Assembly: GCA_028698175.1 (NCBI GenBank)
Contig: JAQVDU010000007.1
Span: forward strand, 1 to 36,356
From: a bacterium
Lineage (GTDB): Bacteria > Hydrothermota > 32-111
Reading direction: 5' to 3'
DNA length: 36,356 nucleotides
Shown: one piece after another, positions 33,405 through 36,356 of the stretch
How the letters are laid out: each line of letters opens with the position of its first letter
Numbering within the stretch: the first letter of the stretch is position 1
Notes under the pieces: generated by a model
Seen by the model: the letters and a program-made list of their open reading frames with translations, nothing else
Told to the model about the DNA's origin: nothing
The model's database searches: none
Program-made: the position numbers and the translations under genes

Positions 33405-34541
33405 CTATTTGAGAATTTTCTTTATCTCATCGATTTTATCAAGAAGCTCCCAAGTGAAGCCCTCTTCTTCCCTTCCGAAATGACCGTATGCGGCTGTCTT
33501 CTTGTAAACCGGCCTTCTGAGTTTGAGCTGTTCTATTATTCCGTTTGGAGTGAGGTCAAAGACCTCCCTTACAGACCGCACTATCTTTTCTTCGTCAAAC
33601 TTTGACGTGCCGAAAGTCTCTACTGAAATGGAAACCGGCTCAGCAACGCCTATAGCATAAGCCACCTGAATCTCTGCTTTTTTGGCTACTCCGGCGGCAA
33701 CAAGATTTTTGGCAATATACCTGCACATATAGGCGGCAGAGCGGTCTACCTTTGAAGGGTCCTTCCCGGAGAAACAGCCTCCGCCGTGCCTTGCCATTCC
33801 GCCGTAAGTGTCGACAATTATTTTTCTGCCGGTGAGTCCAGTGTCCGCAAACGGGCCTCCCACTACGAATCTGCCTGTCGGATTGACGAATACTTTTGTG
33901 TCATTGTCAAGATATTTCGGGTCAATAACAGTTTTTATGACTCTCTCGACCATGTCTTCCTTTATCTGTTTTATCGAAACATGCTCGTCATGCTGAACAG
34001 AAAGGACTATTGCGTCTATTCTCTTTGCTTTTCCGTCGTCATATTCCACAGTCACCTGTGATTTTCCGTCAGGTCTGAGATATTTTATGTCTCCGTATTT
34101 TCTTATATCGCTCACTTTTTTCATCAGTTTATGCGCGTAAGAAATAGTCAGCGGCATATATTCGGGCGTCTCGTCTGTTGCGTATCCGAACATCATGCCC
34201 TGGTCACCCGCTCCTCCGGTGTTCACGCCCATTGCAATGTCCGGCGACTGTTCCTGGATTGAAGTCACTACAGCGCATGTTTTATAGTCAAGTCCGAAAT
34301 CCGGATCCGTATACCCCACCTCTTTGACAACGTTTCTCACAAGCTTTTGCGCATCTACGTAGCAGTTGGTTGTTATTTCTCCGGTAATAACTATCATTCC
34401 CGTAGCCGCCATGGTCTCTGCGGCGACTCTCGAGTTTGGGTCGCTTTCAAGAATGGAGTCTAGAATCGAATCTGATATAATATCGCATAGTTTGTCAGGA
34501 TGTCCTTCTGACACGGATTCTGAAGTGAGGAATCTCTTCAT
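33405..34541 (-). CDS. metK: S-adenosylmethionine synthetase
   Basis: Makes SAM from methionine and ATP. The 378 residues include [22 protein letters not shown] at the start, [22 protein letters not shown] (about 111-132) and [33 protein letters not shown] (about 249-281), all standard. An AAAGGAG ribosome binding site lies in the 17-nt gap after the nucleotidyltransferase gene. There is no room for a SAM riboswitch. Its product feeds prmC, pcm and radical SAM enzymes encoded in the same window. Confidence 0.98.
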   Translation of the reverse strand: MKRFLTSESVSEGHPDKLCDIISDSILDSILESDPNSRVAAETMAATGMIVITGEITTNCYVDAQKLVRNVVKEVGYTDPDFGLDYKTCAVVTSIQEQSPDIAMGVNTGGAGDQGMMFGYATDETPEYMPLTISYAHKLMKKVSDIRKYGDIKYLRPDGKSQVTVEYDDGKAKRIDAIVLSVQHDEHVSIKQIKEDMVERVIKTVIDPKYLDNDTKVFVNPTGRFVVGGPFADTGLTGRKIIVDTYGGMARHGGGCFSGKDPSKVDRSAAYMCRYIAKNLVAAGVAKKAEIQVAYAIGVAEPVSISVETFGTSKFDEEKIVRSVREVFDLTPNGIIEQLKLRRPVYKKTAAYGHFGREEEGFTWELLDKIDEIKKILK

Positions 34542-34558
34542 TTTTTTCTCCTTTCTAT

Positions 34559-35503
34559 TTATTTTTTTAAAATTGTTTTATCGGAACAAATAACTTTTCC
34601 CTTGAAGTTCTCTATCCGGCTCCCCTCGCCGATTATGGAATCGGTGATGACTGAGTTTTCAATCGTGCACCCAGGAAAGACCACAGTGTTTTTAAGCTTT
34701 GAATTTATGACTTTCACGTTTTCAAAAAGCGATACGTTTGACTGGATATCCGAATCAACCACGTCTGCCTTCTCGAAATAGTTTTTTAATTTGCTTTTTT
34801 TCAGAAGCTCCCTGTTTGAGTCAATAAACATCTCGAAGTTTCCGCAGTCGATCCAACTTTTAAGCTTGAACGCCTCCATTATCTCGCCCTGTTCAAGCAG
34901 ATGCTTCATGGCATCAGTGAGCTGAAACTCGTTTTTAGTGCGCTTTCCAGAATCCTTTACGTGATTCAGCGAATTTTTCAGCCTCTCAATGCTTGAAAAA
35001 TAGTAAAGCCCCACTATCGCAAGGTTTGATTTGGGAAAATCCGGTTTTTCCTCCATGTCCGTTATTTTTCTTCCCTCGACATTCACTATTCCGAAAAACC
35101 TCGGATCATCGACTTTTTTTACTGCGATTTTTGTTTTTTTCCCGGATGTAAACTTTTTCATATCAACGTCTACTATTGTATCCGAGAGCAGCACAAGAAG
35201 GTCTTCGTTTTCCTCTGTCTTCGAATTCTCTATTCCCAGGTTTATTGCGTCTCCGAGACCTGCCTGCTCTTTCTGGCATACAAAAGTGAAGTTTTGTCTG
35301 TAATTTTTTATCAGATGCTCTTCAAGCATATCTTTTTTGTAGCCGGTTATAACGATTATCTCGCTTAAATTCACTTCAAGAAGAGTATCCATTATGTAAT
35401 CAATCATTCTTTTTTTGCCTAACCAGAGAAGCGGTTTCGGCTGAAAGTAAGTGAGAGGTTGAAGCCTTTTTCCGATTCCTGCGGCTGGCACTATCGCCTT
35501 CAT
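34559..35503 (-). CDS. Sugar-1-phosphate nucleotidyltransferase with left-handed beta-helix tail
   Basis: A 314-residue enzyme of the nucleotidyltransferase family. The start [25 protein letters not shown] carries the GxGxRLxPxT signature and a conserved lysine; [10 protein letters not shown] (about 103-112) holds a metal-binding Asp, and [10 protein letters not shown] (about 219-228) is a typical late motif. From about 250 the [28 protein letters not shown] pattern suggests hexapeptide-repeat coils. Similar proteins use glucose-1-phosphate with UTP or dTTP; the substrate here is not certain. The start codon overlaps the isomerase stop by 4 nt. Confidence 0.88.
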   Translation of the reverse strand: MKAIVPAAGIGKRLQPLTYFQPKPLLWLGKKRMIDYIMDTLLEVNLSEIIVITGYKKDMLEEHLIKNYRQNFTFVCQKEQAGLGDAINLGIENSKTEENEDLLVLLSDTIVDVDMKKFTSGKKTKIAVKKVDDPRFFGIVNVEGRKITDMEEKPDFPKSNLAIVGLYYFSSIERLKNSLNHVKDSGKRTKNEFQLTDAMKHLLEQGEIMEAFKLKSWIDCGNFEMFIDSNRELLKKSKLKNYFEKADVVDSDIQSNVSLFENVKVINSKLKNTVVFPGCTIENSVITDSIIGEGSRIENFKGKVICSDKTILKK

Positions 35504-36356
35504 TCGCTCATCCTCTTTTTTAGAATGTTTATTCTTTCAATCATGACCGCATCCTCTTTGTTGTTGACCGCAAGGTAGTACGATGCCAGGTCAAAGAGTA
35601 TTACGGCGTCTATTATGTTATACAGAAGATTTTTGTCCTGAAAATCCGCGCTTACGCATTGGAATCCAGCCTCTTCGGCGATTCTTTTGGTTATAAAAGA
35701 CCTTTTTCTGTTTCTTTCATTTTCCTGCCTGAAGTTGATGAAAAAGAGAAAGAGTGATTTTGAAAGATTTCTGGGAAACTTTAAACCCACTATCTCATTG
35801 TGGTTCATTTCAGGTATGAGGTTGAAATGGGCAAACTGTTTGCCGTTTTCGCTCACCTGGTTGGCGCACCTTCTTCCAACCGACGAAAAAAGAAAATCAA
35901 CGTAAAAGACAGGCACCTTTCCGGACATCATCTTCGACAGTTTTTTTGCCGTTTCATAATCAAAAGAATAGTCTTGCATCCGTCCAACGGTCTCTTCAGT
36001 CATGCGAATCAGCTCTTTGTTTTTTATCAAAAAACTGATTTTTTTAAGAAGAGAGAATAGAGTCATTCCGAAGGCTGTTCTCGGAGGGATATTCACGGGG
36101 AGCTTTATGTGCTCCACCTTGTATTTTTTGGCTGTTTTCTCGACCTCTCCCCCGCTTGAAACTGCGAGTATCTTCGCTTTGCGTTTTATAGCTTCTCTGA
36201 AACAGGATAATGTCTCTTCAGTATTTCCTGAAAAAGAGGAAATTATCACAAATGAATTTTTATCCGCATAGTGCGGCAGTTCATAGTGCCTTACAACCTC
36301 AAAAGGCATCTTTGAAAGCGGATAAAGAATCTCTTTAAGCACGTCTCCGGCGAGAG
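35500..36356 (-). CDS. Bifunctional phosphoglucose/phosphomannose isomerase, N terminus cut by window edge
   Basis: A SIS-domain sugar isomerase. The ORF track starts at an arbitrary GTG (36342), but the frame stays open to the window edge and reads LAGDVLKEILYPLSK, which matches the inside of the family (after GGSxxAGD), so the true start lies outside. Visible motifs are SSFSGNTEETLSCF (sugar-phosphate binding, about 34-47 of the ORF) and PEMNHNEIVGLKFPR (about 177-191), the hallmark NHNE of the bifunctional type. It could supply fructose-6-phosphate or mannose-6-phosphate; the nucleotidyltransferase overlapping its end suggests a role in sugar-nucleotide supply. Confidence 0.88.
   Translation of the reverse strand, partial: LAGDVLKEILYPLSKMPFEVVRHYELPHYADKNSFVIISSFSGNTEETLSCFREAIKRKAKILAVSSGGEVEKTAKKYKVEHIKLPVNIPPRTAFGMTLFSLLKKISFLIKNKELIRMTEETVGRMQDYSFDYETAKKLSKMMSGKVPVFYVDFLFSSVGRRCANQVSENGKQFAHFNLIPEMNHNEIVGLKFPRNLSKSLFLFFINFRQENERNRKRSFITKRIAEEAGFQCVSADFQDKNLLYNIIDAVILFDLASYYLAVNNKEDAVMIERINILKKRMSE

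Noticed and set aside
34542-34558. Possible SAM riboswitch before metK
   Set aside because: The gap is only 17 nt and holds just a ribosome binding site.
1-36356. Mobile elements, prophage, CRISPR arrays or restriction systems
   Set aside because: No transposase, integrase, direct-repeat array, Cas, methylase or endonuclease genes were seen; gene content is housekeeping throughout.

Overview
The window is a gene-dense bacterial chromosome fragment of moderate GC that uses the standard bacterial code, with TGA as a normal stop. It has no phage, IS, CRISPR or rRNA sequence. LolC/E-type lipoprotein export, an MCE/MlaD-type lipoprotein and signal-peptide proteins point to a diderm (Gram-negative-type) envelope. 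The mix of core housekeeping genes with weakly recognisable proteins suggests a poorly sampled or uncultivated lineage. I cannot name the phylum from the sequence alone.

Layout. (a) 1-3817, minus strand: prfB > lysS > lolC/E > lolD (cut by the window edge), driven by a perfect consensus promoter that abuts the prfB start. (b) 4055-4591, plus strand: a lone membrane protein resembling Mpv17/PMP22, with its own promoter. (c) 4593-15397, minus strand: a tightly overlapping operon nadE > CNB/winged-helix regulator > DUF1385 > prfA > prmC > nadK > recN > M50B-like membrane protein > priA > MFS exporter. It combines NAD(P) synthesis, release-factor maturation and DNA repair/replication restart. (d) 15403-18371, minus strand: rmuC > MlaD-like lipoprotein > pentapeptide-repeat K+-channel-like protein. 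The last gene is frameshifted near its N terminus. (e) 18391-20223, plus strand: radical SAM (SPASM-like) protein plus a creatininase-family metal amidohydrolase. (f) 20216-36356, minus strand: one unbroken co-directional array of about 16 kb with mostly overlapping genes. In transcription order it holds a phosphoglucose/phosphomannose isomerase (partial), a sugar nucleotidyltransferase, metK, ahcY, two glycosyltransferases, a degenerate PIN-TRAM protein, ispD, ispF, a COG2426 membrane protein, hflX, a DUF2520 protein, coaX, tsaE, tsaB, a GT2, surE, pcm, tRNA-Pro(CGG) and a secreted M16-like protein without the zinc motif.

The genes fall into functional modules. These are the S-adenosylmethionine cycle (metK, ahcY) and its user enzymes (prmC, pcm), MEP isoprenoid synthesis (ispD, ispF), cofactor supply (coaX, nadE, nadK), translation termination and tRNA modification (prfA, prfB, prmC, lysS, tsaB, tsaE, hflX), genome maintenance (recN, priA, rmuC), and envelope glycoconjugate synthesis and lipoprotein trafficking.

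Most interesting observations: the pcm stop codon lies inside tRNA-Pro, so RNase P maturation would leave a stopless pcm mRNA; promoters placed so close to the start codon that prfB and the radical SAM gene should be leaderless; a paired radical SAM/creatininase unit resembling the core of mycofactocin-type clusters; a frameshifted K+-channel-like gene; and several enzyme-fold proteins that have lost catalytic residues (PIN-TRAM, M16-like, possibly CoaX).
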